From: Dyadobacter sp. Leaf189
Lineage (GTDB): Bacteria; Bacteroidota; Bacteroidia; Cytophagales; Spirosomataceae
Assembly: GCF_001424405.1 (NCBI RefSeq)
Contig: NZ_LMPS01000007.1
Span: 281,893 to 345,892, forward strand
Length of the DNA stretch: 64,000 bases
Reading direction: 5' to 3'
Part shown: positions 27,070-35,812 of the stretch, in pieces
Layout: each line of letters opens with the position of its first letter
Numbering within the stretch: the first letter of the stretch is position 1
Notes under the pieces: model-generated
Told to the model about the DNA's origin: nothing
Databases searched by the model: none
What the model saw: the letters and a program-made list of their open reading frames with translations, nothing else
Made by a program: the position numbers and the translations under genes

Positions 27070-27692
27070 TGAAGTTTGAGACGATGAAATTTAAGAGTTT
27101 ATATAAAGGTCTGTTTGTTGCTGCTGTGTTCTTGTCAGCTGTATCGAGCTGTAAGAAGGATCCAAGTGATCCTGGAAAAGAATATGCGCCTAATATGTAC
27201 TTGCCAGTAGGTTACGAACCTTACAAGCAAGAAAAGGCAAATCCAATCAACCCGATGGGCTTGACAATGAGATTGCCGGTTGCAGGTACAGTAGCGAGGA
27301 GGAACTACAAAACAACGTTTGGAGAAAGCGATTCTGCAACTGTTGATCTGATGGTTTACAACATACCGGCTGACAGTATCTCAATTGCTGAAAAGGTTTT
27401 GAAAAATCCGATTCCTTTTAATGAAGGTACTTTGGCTGAGGGGAAAGTTTTGTACGAAAGATACTGCCAGCATTGTCACGGTGCTACTGGCGCTGGCGAT
27501 GGTAAGGTCGGTGCCATGTATAAAGGGGTACCTAATTACGCCAGTGATGCTTATAAGACTATGAATGAAGGTCATATCTTTCACGTGATTACATACGGAA
27601 AAGCCCGGATGTGGCCACATGGATCTCAGATAGATCCTGCTGAGCGCTGGAAAATTGTACACTATGTACAGAAGCTTCAGAAAGGAGCATAA
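27069..27692 (+). CDS. actE: Alternative complex III subunit ActE, monoheme cytochrome c lipoprotein
   Basis: ActE is a membrane-anchored cytochrome c. The 207-residue product has a lipoprotein signal with lipobox ending at C28 (LSAVSSC) and a single heme site CQHCH at 133-137 followed by GATGAGDGKVG. A Met in KARMWPHG is the probable distal heme ligand. ATG 27069 overlaps the actD stop by one base; ATG 27084 is a possible alternative start. Confidence 0.92.
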   Translation: MKFETMKFKSLYKGLFVAAVFLSAVSSCKKDPSDPGKEYAPNMYLPVGYEPYKQEKANPINPMGLTMRLPVAGTVARRNYKTTFGESDSATVDLMVYNIPADSISIAEKVLKNPIPFNEGTLAEGKVLYERYCQHCHGATGAGDGKVGAMYKGVPNYASDAYKTMNEGHIFHVITYGKARMWPHGSQIDPAERWKIVHYVQKLQKGA

Positions 27693-27725
27693 CATTAAAT
27701 TGATTAACAGAAATATAATTAGATA

Positions 27726-29090
27726 ATGGCATCAGCACATTCGATTCCTTCTATTGAAGAACGGTTTGAATTTACATCGGGAGCTAAGAGGAATTTACTA
27801 ATAGGCGGTGGTGTAGGATTAGCCCTGATAGCTTTGGGAGCATATTTGGCAGCTACTGGCGGAGGCGGACATGAAGCTGCGGCACATGGCGCAGAACATG
27901 CTGCTGCGGCTGTGGGTCATGGAGCTGCTGAACATGGTGCATCCGGTCATGGAGCAGTAAGTGCGGCAGCGGGTAGTCATCATGAAAAGAGCTGGGTCGC
28001 CAGAATTTGGGCGAACCTGTGGGTGAACGGCGTCTACTTTACTGGAATGTCAGTTATCGGAATGTTCTTCATTTCTTATAACTACCTGGCGCAAGCAGGA
28101 TGGTCAGCTGTTTTCAAAAGAGTACCCGAAGCTCTACCAGCATTTTTGCCATTTACAGGAGTTGTATTACTGCTTACATTCATTTTTGGTGGACATGATC
28201 TTTTTCACTGGACGCACGAAGGTTTGTATGAAGTGGGAGGTCCCGAATATGACCGCATTATTGCAGGTAAAAGAGGATTTCTAAATACCCCTTTTTTCCT
28301 GATCAGACTTGTTATCTATTTTGTTGTGTGGTACGGCTTGTGGAGAGTGATACGTAATCTGTCTTTGCAGGAAGATGAAATCGGAGGTACTGAATTCTAT
28401 GAAAAATCAATACGTTTTGGTACAGCTTTCCTTGTAGTGTTTGGTGTAACATCATCTACTTCTGCATGGGATTTCGTGATGTCTATTGACACACACTGGT
28501 TTAGTACCATGTTTGGTTGGTATACATTAGCTAGCTGGCACGTTGCAGGATTAGCAGTTATTACATTGACTGTTGTTATGCTGAGAGAAAGAGGTTATCT
28601 GAGAGCAGTTAACTCCAGTCACATGCGTGATCTTGGAAAATTTGTATTTGCCTTCAGTATTTTCTGGACGTACGTTTGGTTCGCTCAATTTCTTTTGATC
28701 TACTACGCTAACCTTCCGGAAGAGACGATTTACTTTATCGAACGTTTCAGAGGATATGGTGGATTCTATAAAGCTCCGTTCTTTATCACCTTGTTTTTGA
28801 ACTTCTTCTTTCCATTCCTGGTATTAATGACCCGCGATGCAAAGTATACACATTCAATTTTGAAAGTGGCTTGCTGGAGCGTAATCATCGGTCATTATAT
28901 GGATTTTTACACGAATATTATGCCTGGATCAGTTGGAGCAGGCGCTGAACTCGGAGCTTTGGAGTGGGGATTCTTCCTTTTGTTCCTTTGTGCATTTGCA
29001 TATACTATCGCAAGCCAATTGGAGAAAGCTAATCTGATCCCGCGTAACCACCCTATGTTGGAGGAATCATTGCATCACGATATTGCCTAA
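27726..29090 (+). CDS. actF: Alternative complex III subunit ActF (NrfD-like membrane subunit)
   Basis: ActF is the second NrfD-like membrane subunit, paralogous to ActC. The 454-residue protein has about ten membrane segments, with FGGHDLFHWTHEGLYEVG and SIDTHWFSTMFGWYTLASWH in the core. Between the first two segments lies an unusual His, Ala and Gly rich stretch (about residues 46-88, eight His). It is followed 21 bp later by the oxidase genes, linking the quinol oxidase and cytochrome oxidase as in the supercomplex known from Flavobacterium johnsoniae. Confidence 0.92.
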   Translation: MASAHSIPSIEERFEFTSGAKRNLLIGGGVGLALIALGAYLAATGGGGHEAAAHGAEHAAAAVGHGAAEHGASGHGAVSAAAGSHHEKSWVARIWANLWVNGVYFTGMSVIGMFFISYNYLAQAGWSAVFKRVPEALPAFLPFTGVVLLLTFIFGGHDLFHWTHEGLYEVGGPEYDRIIAGKRGFLNTPFFLIRLVIYFVVWYGLWRVIRNLSLQEDEIGGTEFYEKSIRFGTAFLVVFGVTSSTSAWDFVMSIDTHWFSTMFGWYTLASWHVAGLAVITLTVVMLRERGYLRAVNSSHMRDLGKFVFAFSIFWTYVWFAQFLLIYYANLPEETIYFIERFRGYGGFYKAPFFITLFLNFFFPFLVLMTRDAKYTHSILKVACWSVIIGHYMDFYTNIMPGSVGAGAELGALEWGFFLLFLCAFAYTIASQLEKANLIPRNHPMLEESLHHDIA

Positions 29091-29111
29091 TTGCAAAACC
29101 AGTTTATTATC

Positions 29112-30224
29112 ATGTATATCATTATCGCGTTAGTTGCTCTTCTTTTTATCGTTCTAGTAGGTGTCGTTGTATCGAAGCTGCAGGGTGTACTGAAGGGCAT
29201 TAATAAAGCAGAGTCAACAGAAGTTGATACTTCCGGAAACAAGGTTAATGGCGCTATGTTTATCATCGTGCTTCTGATTGGAGCTGTTGCTATCACATGG
29301 TCATATCTTCATGCTCGTGAATTCTTCTTGCCTGAAGCATCTTCTATACATGGACGGAGAACGGATGATCTGTTTTGGTTCTCAATGGGAATTCTGACCA
29401 TTCCATTCATTATTGTCAACTTCCTTATTTTCTTTTTCGCATGGAAGTATCAGCATAAAAAGGATCACCGTGCCACCTTCTATCCTGAGAACCACAGACT
29501 AGAATTGATCTGGACTATTGTTCCGGCAGTTGTTATGGCTCTATTGGTTTTTACAGGTTGGAAAGCCTGGTCTGACATTACTTCTGATGCACCAAGAGAT
29601 GCAGAGGTAATTGAGATCACAGGTAAGCAATTCAACTGGATTGCAAGATATTCGGGAGTGAGTGACAACAAGCTTGGGAATTATAACTACAAGCTGATCG
29701 ATCCGCAGAACGAAGTTGGTATTGACTTGTCTGACGAAAATTCATTTGATGATTTTACCAATCCAAGTGAGCTGCATATTCCTGTAAATCGTCCTGTTTT
29801 ATTAAAAATCAGAGCACGTGATGTATTGCACAGTGTTTTCATCCCACACATGAGGGTTAAAATGGATGCGGTACCAGGTATGCCAACAAAGTTCTGGTTC
29901 GTTCCGGACAAGACTACCGCTGAGATGCGCGCTGAATTAGGTGATCCTAAGTTTGATTATGAAATAGCTTGTGCCGAGGTTTGCGGACAAGGACATTTTT
30001 CAATGAAGATGCGTTTGGTAGTTGAAGATGAAGCCTCTTATAAGAAATGGTGTGCGGAACAAGCTACGTTCCTTCAGACTTATCCCGAGTATCTTGCAAA
30101 GGTACCTGAGAATCTGAAGGCCAAGGCAATGAAGTACGTGCCGGCTGAGGCAGCTGCACCTGCAGCACCAGCAGACAGCACAACTTCAGGAGGAGGAGTA
30201 GGAACAAGTTCTAGTCTACGCTAA
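29112..30224 (+). CDS. coxB: Cytochrome c oxidase subunit II
   Basis: Subunit II accepts electrons from cytochrome c through the CuA centre. The product has an extra N-terminal membrane segment and others at about 45-63, 87-110 and 132-150, then the cupredoxin domain. CuA ligands are visible: H240 in LHSVFIPHM, and C287-x-E289-x-C291-x3-H295-x2-M298 in CAEVCGQGHFSMKM. It ends in an Ala, Pro and Ser rich tail with no heme c motif. ATG 29112 (370 residues) is preferred; a TTG at 29091, directly after the actF stop, would add seven residues. Confidence 0.93.
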   Translation: MYIIIALVALLFIVLVGVVVSKLQGVLKGINKAESTEVDTSGNKVNGAMFIIVLLIGAVAITWSYLHAREFFLPEASSIHGRRTDDLFWFSMGILTIPFIIVNFLIFFFAWKYQHKKDHRATFYPENHRLELIWTIVPAVVMALLVFTGWKAWSDITSDAPRDAEVIEITGKQFNWIARYSGVSDNKLGNYNYKLIDPQNEVGIDLSDENSFDDFTNPSELHIPVNRPVLLKIRARDVLHSVFIPHMRVKMDAVPGMPTKFWFVPDKTTAEMRAELGDPKFDYEIACAEVCGQGHFSMKMRLVVEDEASYKKWCAEQATFLQTYPEYLAKVPENLKAKAMKYVPAEAAAPAAPADSTTSGGGVGTSSSLR

Positions 30225-30252
30225 TTAGTAAATTTAAATACATTAAAAGTAT

Positions 30253-32136
30253 ATGTCAGCTATTGAAGGATTGGAAACAGCTCACCATCACGCAGGGGAG
30301 CATGATCACCACCATGAAGCACAAAACTTTTGGCAGAAATATGTATTTTCTGAGGACCATAAAGTCATAGCAAAACAGTACCTGATTACCGGAATTCTAT
30401 GGGCGGTAATAGGTATTACAATGTCGATTATTTTCCGTATCCAGCTTGGTTTGCCTGACTCTAACCTGTCATGGTTAAAGCCTATTCTTGGAGGATGGAT
30501 CAGTGATTCGGGTAAACTTGATCCTAATTTCTACCTTGCTCTGGTTACAATGCACGGTACCATCATGGTATTCTTTGTATTAACAGCGGGATTGAGCGGT
30601 ACATTCAGTAACTTTTTAATACCACTTCAAATCGGTGCCCGCGATATGGCGTCCGGTTTTATGAACATGCTTTCTTACTGGTTCTTCTTCCTAGCCAGTG
30701 TGATCATGTTTGCCTCACTTTTCCTACAGAATGGACCAGCAGCCGGTGGTTGGGTTATCTACCCTCCCCTAAGTGCATTGCCACAGGCTCACCCTGGATC
30801 AGGAATGGGTATGACGCTTTGGTTGACCAGTATGGCATTCTTCATCGTTTCTCAGCTACTGGGTGGTATTAACTACATTACTACAGTTATCAACTTGCGT
30901 ACAAGAGGAATGTCTTTTGATCGTCTTCCGCTGACGATCTGGTCCTTCCTTATTACAGCTGTATTAGGGTTGATTTCTTTCCCTGTACTTCTTTCATCTG
31001 TATTGCTGCTTATTTTCGACAGACACTTTGGAACAAGCTTTTACCTGTCTGATATCTACATTAACGGTGAAGCATTGCCTAATGTAGGAGGTAGCCCGAT
31101 TCTATTCCAACACTTATTCTGGTTCCTTGGCCACCCTGAAGTTTACATTGTATTGCTTCCAGGTTTAGGAATCACGTCTGAGGTAATTGCAACTAATTCA
31201 CGCAAGCCGATCTTTGGTTATCGCGCGATGATTGCCTCTATGCTAGGTATCGCCTTCCTTGCGTTTATCGTATGGGCTCACCACATGTTTGTAACTGGTA
31301 TGAATCCTTTCCTTGGATCTGTATTCATGTTCCTTACATTGATTATTGCGGTACCGTCTGCTGTGAAAGGCTTTAACTACATTACTACATTGTGGAAAGG
31401 TAACATCGTTTTCACACCTGGAATGTTGTTCTCTATTGGTCTGGTATCGCTGTTCGTGTCTGGTGGTTTGACAGGTATTATTCTTGGAAACAGCGCGCTG
31501 GATATACAATTGCACGATACCTACTTTGTAGTAGCCCACTTCCACTTGGTAATGGGAGCTGCATCTGCGTTCGGATTGTTCGCAGGTGTATATCACTGGT
31601 TCCCTAAGATGTTTGGAAGAATGATGAGCACAACGCTTGGTCAGATCCACTTCTGGTTTACTTTCATAGGGATCTACATGGTATTTATTCCAATGCACTA
31701 TGTAGGGATTGCCGGTTTCCCTCGTCGTTACTATCAGTTCACCAGCTACGATTTTACGCATAAGTTCATGGACATGAACATGTTCATCTCTATCGCAGCG
31801 ATCCTGACTTTCCTGGCGCAATTCATTTTCTTGTGGAACTTCTTTTACAGCATTTTCAAAGGAAGAAGAGCTCCTCAGAATCCATGGCGTTCAAATACGC
31901 TCGAATGGACTGCTCCTATCAATCCTGGACATGGTAACTGGGAAGGCGAAATTCCAGCAGTATATCGTTGGTCTTATGATTACAGCAAGCCTGGTGCGAA
32001 AGAGGATTTTATCCCTCAGAATATACCATATTCTCAAACACTCGAATCAAACTTCCCACATGAGAATGAGTTGATTTCGTTAGAGAAGACTATTGAGTCA
32101 CAAAATTTTAATGACCAGTTCAACTCAGCACATTAA
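30253..32136 (+). CDS. coxA: Cytochrome c oxidase subunit I
   Basis: The catalytic subunit reduces oxygen to water and pumps protons. The 627-residue protein has twelve membrane segments. Key residues are seen: the heme a His in VTMHGTIMVFF, the CuB site H294-P-E296-V-Y298 with the cross-linked Tyr, CuB histidines in WAHHMFVTG, and heme a3/a histidines in VAHFHLVMG. E296 in GHPEVY fits the A1 type of heme-copper oxidase. A His-rich N-terminus (seven His within residues 11-21) precedes the first segment. Its 3' end overlaps ctaA by 26 bp. Confidence 0.96.
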   Translation: MSAIEGLETAHHHAGEHDHHHEAQNFWQKYVFSEDHKVIAKQYLITGILWAVIGITMSIIFRIQLGLPDSNLSWLKPILGGWISDSGKLDPNFYLALVTMHGTIMVFFVLTAGLSGTFSNFLIPLQIGARDMASGFMNMLSYWFFFLASVIMFASLFLQNGPAAGGWVIYPPLSALPQAHPGSGMGMTLWLTSMAFFIVSQLLGGINYITTVINLRTRGMSFDRLPLTIWSFLITAVLGLISFPVLLSSVLLLIFDRHFGTSFYLSDIYINGEALPNVGGSPILFQHLFWFLGHPEVYIVLLPGLGITSEVIATNSRKPIFGYRAMIASMLGIAFLAFIVWAHHMFVTGMNPFLGSVFMFLTLIIAVPSAVKGFNYITTLWKGNIVFTPGMLFSIGLVSLFVSGGLTGIILGNSALDIQLHDTYFVVAHFHLVMGAASAFGLFAGVYHWFPKMFGRMMSTTLGQIHFWFTFIGIYMVFIPMHYVGIAGFPRRYYQFTSYDFTHKFMDMNMFISIAAILTFLAQFIFLWNFFYSIFKGRRAPQNPWRSNTLEWTAPINPGHGNWEGEIPAVYRWSYDYSKPGAKEDFIPQNIPYSQTLESNFPHENELISLEKTIESQNFNDQFNSAH

Positions 32137-33139
32137 TTCAAAAGCCAACCGACGTTTCCGTCGGTTGGCTTTAAATACAGTTATCACACTCTATCTCCTG
32201 ATTATAGCAGGAGGAGTTGTGCGGAGTACTGGTTCTGGTATGGGCTGTCCCGATTGGCCCAAGTGCTTCGGAACCTGGATCCCTCCAACAGACGCGTCAC
32301 AACTACCACCTGACTACAAACAGATCTACGGAGCAAAACTGAAAGGCGAAGTAGAATTTAATCCAGTTAAGACCTGGACAGAATATGTAAACCGGCTTCT
32401 GGGAGCATTTACCGGAATAATGATTTTTCTGACTCTGCTTGCTTCCCTACCGTTTTTAAGATCGGGAAATAAGCAGATTTTTTATTTAAGCCTTGCTGCT
32501 TTCATTCTGGTAGGATTTCAGGGCTGGCTTGGAGCAAAAGTGGTTTCGTTCGAGTTGAAACCGGTGGTTGTGACACTACACATGCTATTGGCGATCGTGA
32601 TCGTTTTTATGCTGCTTTACTTGCTGACCTGGTCGGGATATGTAGACAAGCTTCTCAAGATTAATGAAAGCAGTAAAGGGAGTTTGAACACGCTTGGAGT
32701 GTTGGTACTTGGCCTTTCTCTTGTTCAGATCCTCATTGGAACCCAGGTTCGTGAAGCTATTGATCATGTAATCTTCGAACTCGGATATGCTGCGAGAAGC
32801 GAGTGGATCAGTCAGCTGGGGACTGAATTTTATGTTCACCGCTCGTTTTCCATTATTGTGCTTTTTGTAAACACACTATTGATCAGACGAGTTTGGGAGC
32901 TTGAAGGTAAATCAAGCTTTGCTGGCAAAGTAGCCCTCGGATGTGCTTGGGTGTTGGCGGCTGAGATTGCAACCGGAATTTTAATGGCGTACCTGGGAGT
33001 TCCGCCATATGCTCAGCCATTGCACCTGACATTCGCGATCGTTTTGATCGGCTTGCAATTTGTAAGTTGGTTAGTAATAAATGGAAAGACTTATTTGAAG
33101 TATAATGACAATGCCGGCGTGCAGCCGCAATCAGTTTAG
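32111..33139 (+). CDS. ctaA: Heme A synthase
   Basis: CtaA oxidises the C8 methyl of heme O to give heme A for the oxidase. The 342-residue protein has about eight membrane segments and the family signature IIAGGVVRSTGSGMGCPDWP with KCFGTWIPPTD next, and heme-ligand His residues in TLHMLLAIV and FYVHRSFSII. ATG 32111 overlaps coxA by 26 bp; a TTG at 32093 is also in frame. A perfect 14-bp hairpin lies within the first codons (32141-32172). Confidence 0.93.
   Translation: MTSSTQHINSKANRRFRRLALNTVITLYLLIIAGGVVRSTGSGMGCPDWPKCFGTWIPPTDASQLPPDYKQIYGAKLKGEVEFNPVKTWTEYVNRLLGAFTGIMIFLTLLASLPFLRSGNKQIFYLSLAAFILVGFQGWLGAKVVSFELKPVVVTLHMLLAIVIVFMLLYLLTWSGYVDKLLKINESSKGSLNTLGVLVLGLSLVQILIGTQVREAIDHVIFELGYAARSEWISQLGTEFYVHRSFSIIVLFVNTLLIRRVWELEGKSSFAGKVALGCAWVLAAEIATGILMAYLGVPPYAQPLHLTFAIVLIGLQFVSWLVINGKTYLKYNDNAGVQPQSV
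32141..32172 (+). other. Perfect 14-bp hairpin inside the 5' end of ctaA
   Basis: AAAGCCAACCGACG (32141-32154) pairs fully with 32159-32172 across the tetraloop TTTC. It starts 4 bp after the coxA stop codon and lies 30 bases into ctaA, coding for KANRRFRRLAL in that frame. Only three T follow, within the stem, so it is a poor terminator by itself. It could slow transcription, stabilise the upstream mRNA end or limit ctaA translation. Confidence 0.7.
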
Positions 33140-33155
33140 TAAAATAGAATTAAAG

Positions 33156-34049
33156 ATGATTTCAGTAGAGGAGCGGGTAAGTGGTTTTGACAGGGTGAGA
33201 GAGCGGCTGGGCATTTTGTTCGAGCTGTTGAAGTTTCGTCTAGCATCTCTGATCGCTTTTTCTGGCGCTATGGGATATTGCCTGGGAGCTAAGAATGTAA
33301 ATTCGGGAGAATTGGTTTTGTTTATTCTTGCATCAATCGGAATTACCGGAGCTGCAAATATTATCAATCAGATCCTGGAAAAGGATTTTGACAAATTGAT
33401 GAAGAGAACTGCTGGCCGGCCTTTGCCGAGCGGCAGAATAACTGTCCAGCAAGCGGCTATCTGGGCGGTTGTTTTAGGAGTTACATCACTGGCTATTTTT
33501 ATCAGCACATTCAATCTTAGTACCGGATTGATTTCGCTTTTATCACTTGTGCTATATGGTTTTGTTTATACTCCATTGAAGCGCGTTGGTCCAATTGCAG
33601 TTTTCGTGGGTGCATTTCCGGGTGCATTTCCTCCAATGATCGGTTGGGTGGCGGCCACGAATCACTTTGGACTTGAACCAGGTATCCTGTTCGCTATCCA
33701 GTTTTTTTGGCAATTCCCCCATTTTTGGGCGATTGCCTGGGTTTTAGATGAAGATTATAAAAGAGCAGGGTTTAAGTTGCTTCCGGCAAACGGTCTCAAA
33801 GATTCTGATACAACATTGCAGATTATGATCTATACTTTATTCCTGTTGCCCATTGGCTGGTTGCCTTACGAGCTGGGAATGACTGGTATCAACTCTGCAT
33901 TTGTTGCTACGGTTTTCGGAGTACTGTTCCTGGCTCAGACTTTTCACCTGATGCGTACTTGCACGGACAAGACAGCGAAACAGCTCATGTTTGGCTCGTT
34001 TATATACCTGCCCATCGTGCAGATCGCGTTTTTGTTGGATAAATTGTGA
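33156..34049 (+). CDS. ctaB: Protoheme IX farnesyltransferase (heme O synthase)
   Basis: CtaB attaches a farnesyl group to protoheme to make heme O, the substrate of CtaA. The 297-residue UbiA-family protein has about nine membrane segments and the prenyl-diphosphate binding run NIINQILEKDFDKLMKRTAG followed by RPLPSGRI, plus YTPLKRVGPIAVFVGAFPGA. ATG 33156 lies 16 bp after the ctaA stop; an in-frame ATG at 33105 lies inside ctaA. Confidence 0.95.
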   Translation: MISVEERVSGFDRVRERLGILFELLKFRLASLIAFSGAMGYCLGAKNVNSGELVLFILASIGITGAANIINQILEKDFDKLMKRTAGRPLPSGRITVQQAAIWAVVLGVTSLAIFISTFNLSTGLISLLSLVLYGFVYTPLKRVGPIAVFVGAFPGAFPPMIGWVAATNHFGLEPGILFAIQFFWQFPHFWAIAWVLDEDYKRAGFKLLPANGLKDSDTTLQIMIYTLFLLPIGWLPYELGMTGINSAFVATVFGVLFLAQTFHLMRTCTDKTAKQLMFGSFIYLPIVQIAFLLDKL

Positions 34050-34069
34050 ATTTGAAACAGTGTAGAAAA

Positions 34070-34657
34070 ATGGAAAATGTTCAGCATTTAAAAATAGAAA
34101 AAGAACCACAGGAGACATTGTCAATGGATCCGATCAAGTTTATTTTGTGGTTATTCTTGGTTACGATTATCATGCTCTTTGCTTCTCAGACAAGCGCATA
34201 CCTCGTAAGGAGAGCGGAAGGTAACTGGCTTGAGTTTGAAATGCCGCGTATTTTTTGGTACAGCACTGGAGTTCTGCTAATAAGCAGTTTGGCAATGCAA
34301 TGGGCCTATATATCGGCAAAAAAAGATCAGTTCAAACAATTGAAAATAGCAATTTCTATTACTTTTGTACTCGGCCTGCTTTTCCTCTGGATGCAATTTG
34401 AAGGGTGGAGTAAGCTGGTTGAAATGAACGTTTATTTCGTTGGAAACCCTTCGGGATCGTTTTTTTATGTGTTTACCGGATTACACGGATTTCACATTAT
34501 TACGGGTCTGATTGTGTTGTTCGTTTCGCTGACTGCGGCATTTAAAATGAGAGTACACAAGAAGAATTTGAGAAGAATTCAGATCTGTGCGACTTACTGG
34601 CATTTTTTAGATATTCTCTGGTTATACCTTTTTGTATTTTTATTGACTTTTAATTAA
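34070..34657 (+). CDS. Heme-copper oxidase subunit III (first copy)
   Basis: A 195-residue membrane protein of the CoxC/CyoC family with five membrane segments. Family features are FASQTSAYLVRRAEGNW, YVFTGLHGFHIITGLIVLF and the terminal TYWHFLDILWLYLFVFL. It lacks the first two helices of long subunit III proteins. ATG 34070 is used; GTG at 34046 is also in frame. A longer subunit III gene follows after 15 bp. Confidence 0.88.
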   Translation: MENVQHLKIEKEPQETLSMDPIKFILWLFLVTIIMLFASQTSAYLVRRAEGNWLEFEMPRIFWYSTGVLLISSLAMQWAYISAKKDQFKQLKIAISITFVLGLLFLWMQFEGWSKLVEMNVYFVGNPSGSFFYVFTGLHGFHIITGLIVLFVSLTAAFKMRVHKKNLRRIQICATYWHFLDILWLYLFVFLLTFN

Positions 34658-34672
34658 TTATATTATTTACCA

Positions 34673-35443
34673 ATGGCTGCAAATGTAACAACACCTGGTG
34701 CTGTGGAACCCAAAATGTGGTTGGGGGGGATAGAGCCCATGAAAGCAAGTTACGGAAAACTGATGATGTGGTTTTTCCTCATCTCCGATACCTTTACTTT
34801 CTCCGCCCTCTTGGTGGCTTATGGTACAGCCCGGTTTAGTTTTCCGGCATTCGAAGGAAATCGTGAAGATTTCACATTCTCCAATATGTACTGGCCGGTT
34901 CCTGAAAGAGTTTATGAGGCCGTACCTTTTCTGCATGGAATATCTCTGCCGTTGGTATTTGTTGGTATAATGACCTTTATTCTTATTGCGAGTAGTGTTA
35001 CAATGGTGCTTGCAGTAGAAGCCGGACATAGAATGGACAGAGCGAATGTTGAAAAATACATGCTTTGGACGATTCTGGGTGGTTTTACATTCCTGGGTTG
35101 CCAGGCTTGGGAGTGGTCTCACTTTATCCATGGTACCGACACAGGAAGTGTAATGAAAGTTATTGAGAACGGAACCTGGGTAGAGAAGACAATATTCGGG
35201 GCTAACCTGACCGAGAACCAATATGGTCCTCCTGCATTCGCAGACTTCTTCTTCTTCATTACCGGTTTCCACGGAACACACGTATTTAGTGGTGTGATCT
35301 TAAATATTCTGATCTTCTTCCGTGCTGCTACGGGTTTTTACGATAAGAGGGGAAGCTACGAAATGGTCGAAAAAGTAGGTCTTTACTGGCACTTTGTGGA
35401 TTTGGTTTGGGTGTTTGTGTTTACATTCTTCTATCTGGTTTAA
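34673..35443 (+). CDS. coxC: Cytochrome c oxidase subunit III
   Basis: Subunit III stabilises the oxidase core. The 256-residue protein starts with KLMMWFFLISDTFTFSALLV, has FFFFITGFHGTHVFSGVI, and ends with VGLYWHFVDLVWVFVFTFFY, the last two being strong family signatures. A loop of about 60 residues (around 120-185) between membrane segments is longer than in the upstream copy. Two adjacent subunit III genes are usual in Bacteroidota operons of this type. Confidence 0.92.
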   Translation: MAANVTTPGAVEPKMWLGGIEPMKASYGKLMMWFFLISDTFTFSALLVAYGTARFSFPAFEGNREDFTFSNMYWPVPERVYEAVPFLHGISLPLVFVGIMTFILIASSVTMVLAVEAGHRMDRANVEKYMLWTILGGFTFLGCQAWEWSHFIHGTDTGSVMKVIENGTWVEKTIFGANLTENQYGPPAFADFFFFITGFHGTHVFSGVILNILIFFRAATGFYDKRGSYEMVEKVGLYWHFVDLVWVFVFTFFYLV

Positions 35444-35473
35444 TTTCAAAATTTCTAATTATTTAAGATAAAA

Positions 35474-35803
35474 ATGGCGGACGCACATCATATCCATAAT
35501 CAGGATCCAAACGCAGGCGCAGAGCAACGCAAGGCGATTATGAAGACGTTCTGGATTCTGTTGATCCTGACAGCACTAGAGTTCTTAATCGCATTCACAG
35601 TTCCTCACGGAGTATTGAAGGTGTCTATCTTCATTGTCATGACCATCGTGAAAGCATTTTATATAGTGGGAGAATTCATGCACTTAAAGCATGAAACAAA
35701 ATCCTTGATCTGGTCAATTCTGGTTCCGATCCTATTCGTAATGTGGCTTATTTTAGCGCTGCTACTTGAAGGAAATGCGATTTTTGAGGCCGTATTTAGT
35801 TAA
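35474..35803 (+). CDS. coxD: Cytochrome c oxidase subunit IV family protein
   Basis: A 109-residue protein with three membrane segments (about 23-44, 49-66 and 77-100) and the prokaryotic subunit IV motif YIVGEFMHLKHETKS. The N-terminus is His-containing (ADAHHIHNQ). It probably stabilises the oxidase. Confidence 0.85.
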   Translation: MADAHHIHNQDPNAGAEQRKAIMKTFWILLILTALEFLIAFTVPHGVLKVSIFIVMTIVKAFYIVGEFMHLKHETKSLIWSILVPILFVMWLILALLLEGNAIFEAVFS

Positions 35804-35812
35804 GAATCCCGA

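Noticed and set aside
29091..29111. TTG at 29091 as the coxB start
   Set aside because: It is possible but adds only seven residues before a Met that begins the first membrane segment; ATG 29112 is the simpler choice.
31243..31821. Minus-strand ORF of 192 codons opposite coxA
   Set aside because: Lies wholly inside the conserved core of coxA; the strongly polar translation is what the complement of membrane codons gives.
34667..35281. Minus-strand ORF of 204 codons opposite coxC
   Set aside because: Antisense to a certain oxidase gene, Cys/His-rich by chance of complementing membrane-protein codons, no family resemblance.
34070..35443. Two adjacent subunit III genes as a recent duplication or a frameshifted gene
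   Set aside because: The two differ widely in sequence and length, and each has its own start and complete helices; this pairing is usual for such operons in the phylum.
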